Shown: positions 1-11,500 of the stretch, piece by piece
How the letters are laid out: every line of letters begins with the position of its first letter
Numbering within the stretch: the stretch's first letter is position 1
NCBI GenBank assembly: GCA_004431415.1
Contig: QPMI01000477.1
Coordinates: 647,618-711,617, forward strand
DNA from: Cyanophora paradoxa
Taxonomy: Eukaryota; Glaucocystophyceae; Cyanophorales; Cyanophoraceae
Length of the DNA stretch: 64,000 nucleotides
Direction: 5' to 3'
The notes under the pieces: model-generated
What the model was told of the DNA's origin: nothing
What the model saw: the letters and a program-made list of their open reading frames with translations, nothing else
Databases searched by the model: none
Made by a program: the position numbers and the translations under genes

Positions 1-3000
1 TGGGCATGCGGCGTACCCCCCGACCCCCTCCTCCCCCTCTCGCCGCCTGTACATGTGCGATAGGATCCGAGACGATCGCATGCGATCGCAGTCGATTCGA
101 TGACACAGAACCGCGCGCAACGACGACGAGGTCACCGCTAGCGCTCCGCCGCGGCGGCGGCCGCGCGGGCGACGGAGCGCAGCCGCTCCGCCGCCTCCGC
201 CCGCCCCAGCCGCTCCTCCACACCGGCCCTGCAGGCCCCGCCGCCGGTCAGCCACCACCTTTTTAGGGCGGGGATCAAATCTAGATCGAATTCTAATTCC
301 AAAGGCGCGCGCCAGGCCTCGAAGACGGCGGCGAGGTGCGGGTCAGCGTCCGCCGCCCGCCGGAGGATGCCCCGCGCCCGCTCCAGCTCCCCACGCCCCG
401 CCTCCACCTGCCGCCAGATCGGATCAGATCAGATCGGATCGGATCGGATCGAATTCTAAAAAGATCGGATCGGATCAGATGGGATCTGAGCGGACCTCGC
501 CCCACCAGAGGAGGACCTGGGCGCCCCCCGGGTCGAGCTCCGCCGCCCGCTCGAAGCTCGCCGCCGCCTGCCCCGCGCGCGCGCGCGTGGGTGAGCTCAG
601 GTGAGCTCGGCCGTGCGCGGCGCCGGCGTGGCGCCGGCTATGGCGGCTGGCTGGCGTGAGGGAGGACGCAGCGAAGCGCGCTAGCAATGTGCCGGCTAGC
701 GCCAACTAGCGCAGCGCGTCGAGTTCGAGTCCGGAGCGTGAACGGAGGGCGGGGCGGAAGTGGCTAATCGTATGAGCGAGGCGAAGCTATGCCGGCTGGT
801 GCTGGCGCCGGCGCGTCGAGCTCGAGCTCGAGTTCGGAGCGCAAAACAAAACGGAGGGCGGAGCGGGGCGGGGCGGAAGGGGCTGGCGCTCCTCCGCCCC
901 GGCCCGGTGCCCCGGCTGAAAATTCGAAGGGGCGGGGCGAGCAGGCGGGCGGGGCGGGGCGGGGCGGGGGGGCCGGGGGCCCGGGCACCTTGTCGAGGTC
1001 GCCGGCGCGTGCCTCGAGGGCCCCGCAGGCCGCCCACGCCGGCGCGCTCCACGGGTCCGCACCCTAGCGGGAGGGCCGCACGCGTCAGGCGGGCGACGAG
1101 AGGTGCTCGAGAAGCCTAGAAGATCCTTGGATACTGTGTGCTCTTTCGCATCCGTAAAGCTTCTAAAATTCGGGTCTCTATCTAGAGAAACATAGAGGCT
1201 TAAGAAACTAAAAAGCTTATAGCAGCCAAAAGCAGCGCGCATTTGTACGCGCTTAATCGTGCAGCAGCTAAAGCATCGTATAGCACTCTCTAAATCTTCA
1301 CCTTATATAGCACTCTAGCGCACTCTCCACCTTATATAGCAGCTACAGGACAAGTCTAGTTTTAAGGGCGCACGACGGCGCGGGCGTAGAGTGCGCCGGC
1401 CTCGGCGGCGCGGCCACGGCGCGCCTCCAGGTCCCCCCACGCCCGCCACAGCATCCCCTGCGCATGCGCCCCCAGTCAGGCGCCGGCGCCCCCAAGTTAC
1501 GCGGAGCCCCTCAAGAAGAGCTCCGCATAAGATGAGATGGGAGGGGAGGGGGCTTCGCGCGCGCCTGGCCGCGGGCGGGCGCCCTCCCGAAGTCGCACGC
1601 GGCCTCCCCCCCGTCCGCCGCGTCCGCGTCCTCCGCCGGCTCCTCCCCGGCCCCGCCCCGCGCCTGCAGCCCCCGGCCACGCCGCCCCCGCCCCCGCCCC
1701 CGTCAGCCGGCGGCCGGCGATGCTATCGCGAGCTTTAAGCTTTGTCTAGCTCCATGCACGACCTATAGAGAGAGCGGCCCCACCGCCCCCGGCGGCCGGC
1801 GCGCGGCCCTCAGCTTTGTCTAGCTCCAGGAACGCCTAGATCTACACGCTTTGTGCTAGACAGCTTTGTCTAGCTCCAGGAACCCCGGCCCCCCAAAGCG
1901 ACCGGCCTAGACTTCTAGAAGCGATGGGCCTGAGCTCCGTCCGGAGGCTTGGGGCTTAGGTTTGCTGTGTCGCTAAGCGCTCCCTTCTTCTCGAGCTTAG
2001 ATTCTGAGCCGTTTCCCAAGGGGCGGGGGCGGGGGCGGGGGCGCACGGCGGCGGGGTCCCGCTCCGGGGAGGGACCCCCGTCAGCCGGCGGCCCTCAGCT
2101 TTGCCTAGCGAGCTAGCTCCGGGCACGGGAGCGCCGGAGTAGACGTCTAGATCCCTATGTCCCTCAAGCGATCGGCCTAGACTTCGATCGGCAGCGCCTC
2201 GCGAGGCGGGGGCGGGGGCGGGGCCGCACGGCGACTGGGTCCCTCTCGGAGCAGCACGCCGCGGCGCCCTGCACGCGGGCGGGGCGCCGCCGCCCGGCGG
2301 TCAGAGCTGCGAAGCTGACCTGAGCCGCGGAGGGGAGGGGGGGAGCACCTGCGCGAGGACGCGCCGCGCCGCCTCGGCGCCCTCCTCCCTGCGCCCGGGC
2401 GAAGCGAGGCGAGGCGTCGGCGGGGCAGGCGCCTCGCGCGGAGCGGGAGTTCGGATGAAGTGTTAAATCTATGAGGCTTGCTTCTCAATACGGTCGATCC
2501 GGGCGAGGCGGGGCGGGGCGGGGCGAGGCAAGGCGGACGGGGTTCAGCGTTTATGGGCGGGGCGGGGCGGGGCGGGGCGGGCGGACGGGGCGGGGCGGGG
2601 CGAGGCAAGGCGGACGGGGTTCAGCGTTTATGGGCGGGCAGGGCGGGGCGGGGCGGGGGGCCGGGGTGGGGCACATCGGGGCCTCGGATCAAAAGTTAGA
2701 TCTATGAGGCTTGCTTTCCTCTGGTGGGCGGGGTGGGGCGTTTTTCTATGTATGCGTTCCGCGAAGGGCGGGGCGGGGCGGGGCGGGGCGGGGCGGGGCG
2801 GGTGGGGCGTTCCTCTAATTATGCGTTCCGCGAAGGGCGGGCGGGGCGGGGCGGGGCGGACGGGGAGGGGCGGGGCGTTCCTCTAAGTATGCGTTCCGCG
2901 AAGGGCGGGGCGGGGCGGGGCGGGGCGGACGGGGAGGGGGCGACGAGCTCCTCCATGTTGGCCCAGGAGAGCCACACGAAGACGTCCGACGCCCGCAGCC

Positions 3001-6000
3001 CCGCCGCCCGCTCGAAGCACTGCCGCGCAGCTTGAGCTTGACGTCGAAGTCCGAGCTTGGAACGGGTCGGGTCGGGGGGGCGGACGCGGTGGGCGGCGAA
3101 GTCTAAGCCTAAGAAGCTTAAGCTATGACTATGAAGCTTAAAATCGAAGTCCGATAAGCTTGGGATGGGTGGGAGGAGGGGGGGCGGGGCGGACGCGGCG
3201 GGCGGCGGGGAAGTGCTTAGAATGGCGCCTAAGCCTTAGCCTAAGCGCCTAAGCGTCTGGGTCGGGTCGGAGGAGGATGGGGGGACGGGTCGGAGGAGGA
3301 TGGGGGGACGGGTCGGCGGCGAAGTCTAAGCTTAAGAAGCTTCAGCTATGACTACGAAGCTTATATAAGATCCAGGTCTAAGCTTAGAACGGGTCGGCGG
3401 GTCGGGAGGGCGGACGCGGCGGGCGGCGGGGAAGTTGCGGTCGGAGCGCTCCAGCAGCGCCAGCGCGTACCTGGCGTCGGGAGGGGGCGGGGATGGCTAA
3501 GGTGGGAGGGGGAGGGGTGGAGGAGGGGCACCAGATGGCGCCGGCGGGGGGCCCCGTGCAGCGCTTCGCCCCCTCCTCCAGCAGCTGCGCGAAAAAACAA
3601 ATCAGGGAAAAAAAGGGGAGGAGGGGGGTATCGGACCCTGCGGCCGGCCTCGACGCCCGCCGCGGATCGCTCCATGAGGCCCCACGCCCTGCGGGGCGGG
3701 GCGGGGCTCAGGCAGGAGGAAAAGCAAAGCGAGCGCGGCGCGTCTCGGGCGCACCTGTAGATGTCGGCGAGGACGGGGCCGGCGGCGAGGGCCACGCCCC
3801 TCGAGAAGGCCTCCCGCGCCCTGCGAGGGAGAGGAAGGGGGGGGGGGGGGGGGGGGGCCGCGCCGGTGAGCGGGGCGGGCCGGGCTCAGGTGTGCCGCGC
3901 ATCACTATCCATCCGTCCATCCATCCATCCCTAACGGGGGGGGGGGGCGGGCGCGGGCGCACTCGGGGAAGGCCCGGCGGCGCTGCTCGAGGAGGCCGAG
4001 GGCGAGGTGCGCGGCCCCCGTGCGGTCGAGCCCCGCCGCCCGCACCAGCAGCCGCCGCGCCTCCGCCACCTCCCCGCCCCGCGCCTCCGCCGCGCCCCAC
4101 GCGCTCCTGCGGCGCCGGTCGACTCGAGGGCGTACTGTCCCAAGGACACGGCCCGGGCGCCGGCGGGCTAGATGTTGAGCTCTAAATAGCGTGGCAGGGC
4201 TGGATCTAGAGAGATAAAAGCCAGGGGGCTAGGAACCAGGCCGCGCCAGCCCCCTAGCGCCTAAAAAGCTACAAGCTCTGGGGCCGCGGGCGGGCCCAAA
4301 AAGCAACAAGGGCAGGGCTGAATCTAGAGCGATCTAGAGCGGGACCCAGAGGTCAGGGGCGGACAAGCCGCGCCAGCCCCCTAGCGCCCGAAAGGCTATA
4401 AATAGGCTCTGGGGCCGCGGGCGGGCGCGCGCACCAGACGCGGGCGTCCAAGAGTTCCGGGGCTAAAGGCTAAAGGCTCCGGGGCGAAAGGCTAAAGGCC
4501 AAAAAGGCTAAAGGAGAACCAGGGGACCTAGGGGACAACTGGTCGAGAGCGGGTGATCTAGCCAGGGACGCGCGGAAGGCCTAAGGCCCGGGGCCGCGCG
4601 GGGGCTAGGGAGGAAGGACAGGGACGGACAAGCCGCGCCATAGGGTCTGGAGACGCGGGCGGGCGCGCGCACCAGACGCGGGCGTCCGGAGGGATAGTCT
4701 AAGGTGGCTTAGGTGTGGCGGTAGAGTCAAGGCTAGGCTGTGCCCGGCACGCATGGCCTGGCACGCGTTGCGGTGTCCTTGATCAACCTTAACCGCCTCC
4801 TTTATCGCTGGGAAGGGTCTAGAGCGCCCTAGGGTCTAGAAGGGCCGCGGCGGGCGGGCGCACCAGACGCGGGCGTCCTGGGGGTCGGCGCGCGCCGCCA
4901 GCTCGAAGCTCCGCCGCGCCTCCGCCGCCTCCCCCCGCGAGCTCTGCCGCCGCGCCCGTCAGACCGGCAGGAGGAAGCGCTGCGTCGCCTCTGACAACTG
5001 AAGACGCGCTCGCTCGCTGAAGAGTCCAACAGCTTCGCCTGACAGTCTTTATTAGACTTTCTACTAATATCACTTGCAATTGCGTCATTAGATTCGGGCT
5101 CGCTCGCTCGCCTGGAGGACGCGGAGGGACTGCAGCCTCACGGTTTCATGGTTTTTAAGGCCTAACAGTTTATGCAGTTTAGACTACTGGTTCTAAGCAG
5201 TCTCACGGTTTTATGGGTTTACGGTTTTATGACAGGGCCTGTCGCCTCTAACAGACTAGGGCCTCGAAGGGAGAGCCGCGTCGCCTCTAACAGCTCTGGA
5301 GCAGTCTTAAGGCCTTAAACTCGCCTCTAGTAGACTCGCCTCCAACAATTTAAGACAGATAGGGTCTGTCGCCTCTTATAACAGCCTTGAATAGAATAGA
5401 ATTGAACTCGCCTGGAGGACGCCGAGGGCCTGGTAGAGGCAGGCGGCGCGCCGGGGCGGGTCCCGCCCCTCCCCGGGCTCTGGCACCGCCGCCGAGGGCG
5501 GGGCCGCCGACGAGGACGGCCCCGCCTCCGCTGCCTCCGACGCCGCCGCCGCCGCCGCCGCCGCGGTGGGGCCCTGACGCCCCTGGTCAGACACCGAACG
5601 AGCAACAAGAAGAAGCCGAATGAGGAAGACGTGGAATAGGGGACGTGGAAGCTTTCTAATCGTCTTAACTCTAATCTTTTAAGAACGGACCAGGGGGCGA
5701 GGGAAAGGGGAAAGGGGAAGGGGGGGGAGTGATCGTCCTACATCTAATCGTTTAATCTAATCCAAGCTTTCTAATTATAATCGATGCGAGGCGAGGGAGG
5801 GAATCCAAAGGGGCGGACGAGGAGGGCGCGGATGCCGCGGAGGAGAGAGAGAGCGAGAGAGAGAGCGCGCGCTTGCAAACCCGTAGGGAAAGGAAGGGAA
5901 ACGGAAAAGGAAGGGAGGGAGGGATGCCGCGGACTAACAGCCGAATAGTTTCGTCGAGTCGTCTTTAAGCTTAAGCCTTTGAATCTAGCCTTGAATCCCG

Positions 6001-8922
6001 CCTTTGGACGAACGAACCAGGAGGGCGCGGATGCCGCGGAGGAGGATGGCGCGGGCCCCGTCGGGGTTCCCCACCCGCTGCTCCATCAGGCCCCAGCTCT
6101 GCCACACGTACCCCTGCGCACCGGACAGGATGAGCTCCGACCTCTAGGGATCCGGAGAGGGGCGGGGCGGGGCGGGGCTTTGGGGCTTTGGGGGGGGGGG
6201 GGGGGGGGGGGGGGGAAGGGCTTCGGGGCGGGGCGGGGCGGACGTTGGAGGGCTTCTTAAGCTTCTTAGAGAACTAGCAAGAGCCAGGCTCTAGGGGCGG
6301 GCTTTGGGTGCGGGGCTTTGGGGGCGGGCTCTGGGGCGGGGCGGGGCGGGGCGGGGCGGGCGGGGCTGGGCTTTGGGGGCGGGGCTCTGGGGGCGGGGCG
6401 GGGCGGACGTTGGAGGGCTCGGCGGATGCGGCCTTCTCGTAGAGGCGCCGCGCCCGCTTCAGGTTCCCCAGCTTCTGCTCAGATCAGATCAGATCAGATC
6501 GGGAGGGGGGAAGGGGTCCCAGCCCCTCTATATTTAAAGGAGGCCGCCCTCGAAAACATTCGCGCGCCTGCTCGCAGTTGGCCCAAGACGAGGACAGCCT
6601 CTAGGGCCTTAGGGAGGCCTTTTAGACTCTAGCCCTCGAGCGACCCGCGTCTTCAGCAGCCCCCCCAGGGCCCTCGGGAAGGTCTCGCGCGCCTGCTCGC
6701 AGTTGGCCCAGGCGTGGAGGACGCCGGCGGCCGTCCCGCTGTGCTTCCGCGTCCCGCCCCCCGCCACTTGCTCCAGCGCCTGCGCCCGCCCCGCGTCGGG
6801 TCTGGTCGGGTCGGGTCGTGCGAGAGGCGGGCGGATCGAATTTAGATAGGCGCTAGCTAGCCGGGATGGCTCCAATTAAGGATCGCGCGGGAGGCGGGCG
6901 GGGGATCTGGGCGCCGCTAGGCTAGGCGGGCGGGGGATCTAGATCTAGGAAGAAGGATTAAGGAAGATATCAGATCCGATAGGATCAGATCAGATCTGAC
7001 CTCGCGGAAGAGGCGGCGGCCGGCGGGGGCGTCGTTGGCGGCGAACTCGAGCAGCGCCAGCGCCTGCTCAGATCAGATCAGATCAGATCAGATCAGATCT
7101 GAGCGGATCGAATCGGATCGGACCTGCCGGCTCCGCACGTTCTCTGCGCGCGCGCGGGGGGCGCCCCCCGGGGTCAGCCGCCCCGCCCCGTCCGCCCACC
7201 CGGGCCCCCTCTAGACGCCCTCCTCTGGGGAGGCGGGGGGCAGGCGGGCGCACCCCTTCAGCCGCCCCCCTCTAGGGAGGCTGGCGGGTCCCCAGGCCCA
7301 GAACCCGGCCCTCGTTCCCTTTCTTCGTTAAATCTGATCTAGAAGGACAATCTGTAACACTGGAACTCTCTAGAAGAACCCCTCCAGCCGCCCCCCTCTA
7401 GGGAGGCGGGCGGGGGGGGGGGGGGGGGGGGGGGGGGGGCGGGTGGATCACCCGGTGCGACCTCGAGTGCGGCGGCGTAGAGCTCCGCGCCCGCGCCCCG
7501 TTCCCGCACTCCTCCTCCAGCTGCCCGGGCACGTGATCAGACGGCGAGGGCGCGGGAGGGGAAGCGGAGGGCGCGTAGGGGGGAGAAAGAGGTGGGGCAC
7601 CTGGGCCCACGCGTTGTGCAGCGCGGCGTACGTCGGGTGCTTCTGCGATCGGTCGGCCGGCGGAGGCCTCAGCGGGGCAAGCTGAAGAAGGGGGGCGGGG
7701 AGGGGAGGAAAGGGGGAAGGGGAGGGGGGGAAGGGAAGGGGGTACGCGCGCACGGCGACGGCCTGGGCGAAGAGGTCGCGCGCCCGGCGGGGCTCCCCAG
7801 GTCCCGCCACACGAGCACCGCGTACGCGCACCTGGGGGTACAGGCGCACATCAGATGGGGGGGAGGTGGGGGGCGGTCGAAGGTACCAGCAGGCGGGCGG
7901 GTTCGCCTGCGTCAGCTGCGGGCCGGGCGGGGGGGAGGGGGGGGGGGGGGCGGGGGGTGTGCGTGAGAGGGGTACCGGGGGGTTGAGAGGAGGGGGGTAC
8001 GCGCACAGCCCGAATGAAGATCTCCTGGGCCTTGCGCACGTCGCCCAGGTCACGCTCCGCAAGCGCCCACGCGGACCTCCGGGGTACGTGAGCCGCAAGA
8101 CCCCCGGGGTGCGGAGCGGGTTCGAGGGGGGTACCAGATTGCGCCGTGCTCGGGCTCGGCGCGTACGCCTTTTTCGAAGAGGGACCGCGCCTCTGCCGCA
8201 GCGCCGGCGGAGATTTCAAGCAGGGCCCACGACTGGGAGGGGAGGGGGGTACGCGATCAGCGGCGCGAATGGGGTGCCCGCAGCGGGACGCGCGCGGCGG
8301 GACGCGCGCGGCGGGGGGCGAGGGAGGTACCTGGTAGAGCGCGCCGAGGTTGCCCCTGTTCGCTTCGATGCCCCGCCTGCGCAGGGCGGCGTGGGCGGCG
8401 CGCCGGTTCCTGCAGCCGCGGCGGGGCGGAGGGCGGCGGGGCGGAGCGCGGGCGCACTTGAAACACTCCCTCGCCTCGTCCAGCCGCCGCTGACGCGTGA
8501 GGAAGACACCGAGCGCCTGAGGCGCGCGCGTAAGAGGCGGCAGGCCCCGAAAAGGGAGCGCGGGGCCTCAGGCGGCGCGCCTGCAGAAGGAAGGGGTTCT
8601 TCGGCTGGCGGAAGAGGCCCAACCTGAAGATTCCCTCCGCCTCTTCGAATGCACCGCGCCGCGCCTCGATGCCGCCGAGCTTCACGCACGCCTTGGCCCA
8701 GCCTGCCGCGGATTAGATCTCACTCGCAGCGCTGCAACGCGTCGCGCCGAGGCCGAACGCACCGAAGTCCGAGCGATCGGATTCCACGATGCTCCTCAGC
8801 GTCTCCACTGCCGTCGTTCGCGGTGGAGGGCTGTCGGAGCGCCTGAGCTTGGCTCCAAACGCGTGCCGTTCCCCCGCGGCGCCGGCGGCCGGGGCCGCGC
8901 CATCGTTTTCCGATGATCGCAT
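1..8922 (-). CDS. HAT/TPR-repeat protein, Mbb1/HCF107-like (multi-exon, 3' end beyond window)
   Basis: A chain of minus-strand exons encodes helical HAT/TPR repeats of about 34 residues. Examples are WAKACVKLGGIEARRGAFEE (near 8680), SWALLEISAGAAAEARSLFE (near 8200), WALAERDLGDVRKAQEIF (near 8060), WQSWGLMEQRVGNPDGARAI (near 6090), AWGAAEARGGEVAEARRLL (near 4080), WLSWANMEEL (near 2960), WRAWGDLEARRGRAAEA (near 1440) and [18 protein letters not shown] (near 390). The W-x-x-W/L-E-x-R-x-G spacing is that of HAT repeats in Mbb1/HCF107, which bind chloroplast transcripts and stabilise or mature them; that role here is inferred. A likely first exon begins at ATG 8922 and joins the repeat region through a 61-nt GTGCG...CAG intron ending near 8695. 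Some exons need 1-nt corrections (for example near 7480). Introns carry GGGGC, poly-G and GATCA satellites. No stop was identified, so the gene runs off the left edge. RNA-splicing HAT proteins (crooked-neck, Utp6 type) are alternatives. Confidence 0.7.
415..480. repeat. GATCA/GATCG microsatellite tract in intron
   Basis: The tract is built of GATCA and GATCG pentamers. Related tracts occur at about 6480-6505, 6965-6995 and 7068-7120, all in introns of the HAT-repeat gene. No coding role is seen. Confidence 0.8.
2495..2935. repeat. GGGGC-rich minisatellite block
   Basis: The stretch is built from GGGGC/GGGCG units interleaved with longer sub-repeats containing TATGCGTTCCGCGAAGGGCG (starting near 2750, 2820 and 2888) and GGCGGACGGGG. 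It lies in an intron of the HAT-repeat gene. The plus strand can form G-quadruplexes. Small open frames on the plus strand here are low-complexity Gly/Arg artefacts. Confidence 0.85.
3838..3948. repeat. poly-G run with CATC tetranucleotide array
   Basis: A run of about 20 G (near 3838-3857) is followed by a short (CATC)n array near 3907-3930 and a second G run near 3938-3948. Similar G runs occur near 6188-6215 and 7408-7438. All are in introns of the HAT-repeat gene, and such runs are typical places for assembly length errors. Confidence 0.75.
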
Positions 8923-9248
8923 TCGAGCTACGACTTCAAAGAGGGGCCGCTGCTGGCCTTCGAATCGCTGCGTGGAGCTGGCGGAGGACGTGGAACGTGC
9001 CGAGGGCCGTTCCAGGGAGACGCCGCGAAGCGAGCACCGGCTCACAGCGCTGCACGCGCGTGAGATGAGAGGACGCGCAGAGAGAAGCGGTCGCTTCGAG
9101 CGTCTTTTCATACGCACCGCGACCAGCCCAGCGCGCGGGGCGCGGAGCCCGATGCGAGCGGCGGGCCCGCTACGAACGCCGACATCGCGGCCGGCGTGCC
9201 GTGCTCGATTGATCTTCGCTGCGGAGGGGTACAGTCTGAAAGGGCGCG
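8923..9248. promoter_or_regulatory. Divergent promoter region between HAT-repeat gene and FMN1
   Basis: About 330 nt separate the two divergent start codons. Both strands are open over much of it, so further 5' coding sequence of the HAT gene is possible. No TATA box or other element was recognised; a promoter is expected from position only. Confidence 0.35.
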
Positions 9249-10050
9249 ATGGCGGACGCGCAGCCCGCCAAGGGCGAGCTGAGATACGAGACGAGTGCGC
9301 TAGTGCAGCCCGCTGCTTGCGAGAGGGATCCTCACGCACGCGCGCGCCGCAGGGGCGCTCGGCGAGCCGATCAAGCTGCGCGGCCCCGTGGTCACGGGCT
9401 TCCGGCGAGGAAGCAAGATGCTGGGCATTCCGACCGGTGCGGCTCGCCCGCGGTTCGCCCTGCGCGTGCCCACGCGCCGCGCGCAGCGAACCTGCCCTAC
9501 GAGTCGTTCAAGGACGTCATTCACGACCAGCAGGCCGGCGTCTACTTCGGATGGGCGAGCGTGAACGGCGGAGAGGTCCTGAAGACCGTCCTCAGCATCG
9601 GCTGGAACCCGTACTTCAAGAACACGCAGAAGACGGTCGTGCGTCGCGCGGGCGCCGCCGCCGCGACGCCGCCCGAGCCGCGCGCAGGAGCCGTACATAA
9701 TACACAAGTTTGAGAGCGATTTCTACGGTCAGGAGCTCAAGCTGCTCATCTGCGGCTACCTCAGGCCCGAGGCCGACTTCCCCAACCTAGGCGCGACCGC
9801 CCTGCCCCGCCCCGCCCCGCGCCGCGCCCTAAGCGCCCGGCGCAGAGTCGCTCATCGCGGCAATACACAACGACATCAAGCTGGGCGAAGAGCACCTCGA
9901 AGAGCCGGGGTACCACGTGCGCCCGCGCGCGCCGCCCCTCGAGCTAGAAGCTATCTATCCCCGCGCGCCTCACTCACGCATCGAAAGGCTTTCAAGGGCG
10001 ACCCATTCTTCGCGGAGCCTGTCATGGTGATGAGCACGCCCAAGCTATGA
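9249..10050 (+). CDS. FMN1: Riboflavin kinase (ATP:riboflavin 5'-phosphotransferase)
   Basis: Phosphorylates riboflavin to FMN, the first step of flavin cofactor synthesis (EC 2.7.1.26). Six exons join in frame without correction: 9249-9294, 9353-9436, 9487-9638, 9688-9790, 9846-9916 and 9988-10050, giving 172 residues, close to the usual length of monofunctional eukaryotic enzymes. The join across intron 2 rebuilds GSKMLGIPTANLPYESF, the glycine-rich and PTAN nucleotide/Mg-binding motif. GVYFGWASV, SIGWNPYFKNTQKTVE, ESDFYGQELKLLICGYLRPE and an SLIAAIHNDI helix follow, all in the order of the RFK beta-barrel family. Intron 4 appears to use a GC donor (9791); the others use GT. The start ATG at 9249 is the first in frame; I see no targeting peptide. 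It is divergent from the HAT-repeat gene, whose possible start is 8922. Confidence 0.95.
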
Positions 10051-10584
10051 CGCACCAGCGCGGCCGCGCCCAGTTTGAGATAGGATAGGCTAGCGGGGTC
10101 TAGGACGAGCATTCTTGTTTAAACGAGTCACGATCAGGAAGCGACGCCGGAGCTGACGAGCAGGGCGCGGCGGCCGTGTCATTGGCAGCGCTATGGGCGG
10201 TCGCTTCTCCGATAGGATAGGCCAGGGGCCGGCGCCGGGCCGGGGATCTAAGACGAACGTTCTCCGGGGGCCGATCGCGAGCGAGCGAGAAGCTTAAGTG
10301 GGCGGCCGCTGCCGAGGGCGAGAAATTCAAGATCTAGAGATCTAAAAGTGGGCAGAGCGTAAGCTTCCCTTCTATTCCAGGCCCGGCTGCTCCTCCTCCT
10401 TCGTCATCCCCCCCCCCCCCCCCCCCCTGGCGCCGTTGGAGCAGAGCCCGAGGGCGGAGGGGGCGGAGGGGGAGCTCCTCGCCAGTCGCTGGTGACGACG
10501 GCTGCTCCGGATCCCCTTCTGATCATGATCACCTTCGAGGCTCCCGGCCCCACCAGGCTGCCCCCTCCCCCTTGTCTCCCCGCT

Positions 10585-10619
<35 letters not shown>

Positions 10620-11004
10620 TCCCAGGGAAGGGCGCGGAGAAGATGGCCTCCTTCCGGAGCTCGAGTCCCGGGAGTCGCCATCGGCCTTGCATCATATGCA
10701 TGTGCACCGATCATGACTCAGTGATTTATGATCACATCACAAATTAATGCGGTAAATCATTGAATTCGAATGTACACATGTCAGTTTCACTTCTTGATCT
10801 AGTCGAATAATCGAATAAGTGGGGGGGTGCGGGGGGGCGCTTGCGCCCCCGCTTGCATGAAGCTACAATATTAATAATATAAGTCTACTAGTACTAGGCA
10901 ACGCGTATGCGCCGACGCTATACAAACATACAATCGAATAATTATACTATACGATTGCTCGTTCTGATGAGGCTCGGCGAATTCGAAGAGCTTCAAATAT
11001 ATAA
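10051..11004. other. Convergent intergenic region with poly-C runs and AT-rich segment
   Basis: Lies between the stop of FMN1 and the stop of the giant receptor gene, which converge. It holds C runs near 10408-10428 and 10588-10618 and an AT-richer stretch (10700-10990) that probably serves the 3' ends of both genes. No gene was recognised. Confidence 0.5.
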
Positions 11005-11500
11005 CTAGCCGAGCACGAGGGAGCTGGGCCGCCTGGCCTTGACGCCGGGGCCGGCCTCCGGATCCCCGGGGGCGCCGGGCCGCAGTTCCACGACGTCGAC
11101 GGACTTGGAGCGCTGGGAGCGGTGCGGGGCCGCACCGATCGCGAGCGAGTCGCCGGCGCCGGCGGTACCGGTCCACGCGGGGCGCGGCTGGGCGGGGGCG
11201 GCCGGCGAGGGCGCCCTGAGCCAGTGGCCGGGGCCGTGCCCGAGGCCGAGGCCGGGCCCCGGCTCCGCGTCGGCGGCGAGGACCTCGACGTGCGTCACCT
11301 CGTCCCCGCGGGGCGATGTTCAGGGCGAGGGCCGGCGAGTGGCGTCGCGAGGCCGCGCGCAGGGCCTGCTCCCGCCGGAATCTCAGGCGCCGGATCGCGA
11401 AGACCGCGGCGCCGACCGCCAGCAGGCCGACGGCCGCGCAGGCGGCGGCCACGGCGATGGCGAACACGGGCGTCGACGATGTCGACGTCGACGTCGGCCG
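11005..11500 (-). other. Transmembrane helix and cytoplasmic tail of the giant receptor
   Basis: Near 11390-11470 the frame reads [20 protein letters not shown] followed by [13 protein letters not shown], a single helix with a positively charged inner flank. After a 1-nt frame break near 11310 the tail continues [13 protein letters not shown] and ends [13 protein letters not shown]...SSLVLG at the stop. The tail is about 130 residues, with no enzyme domain that I recognise. Confidence 0.65.

Noticed and set aside
2460-3035. Small Gly/Arg-rich plus-strand genes
   Set aside because: They are translations of the GGGGC minisatellite inside an intron of a minus-strand gene.
8789-9700. 300-codon plus-strand gene overlapping FMN1
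   Set aside because: It runs in another frame through the FMN1 exons and introns and is Arg/Ala-rich; the spliced kinase explains the region.
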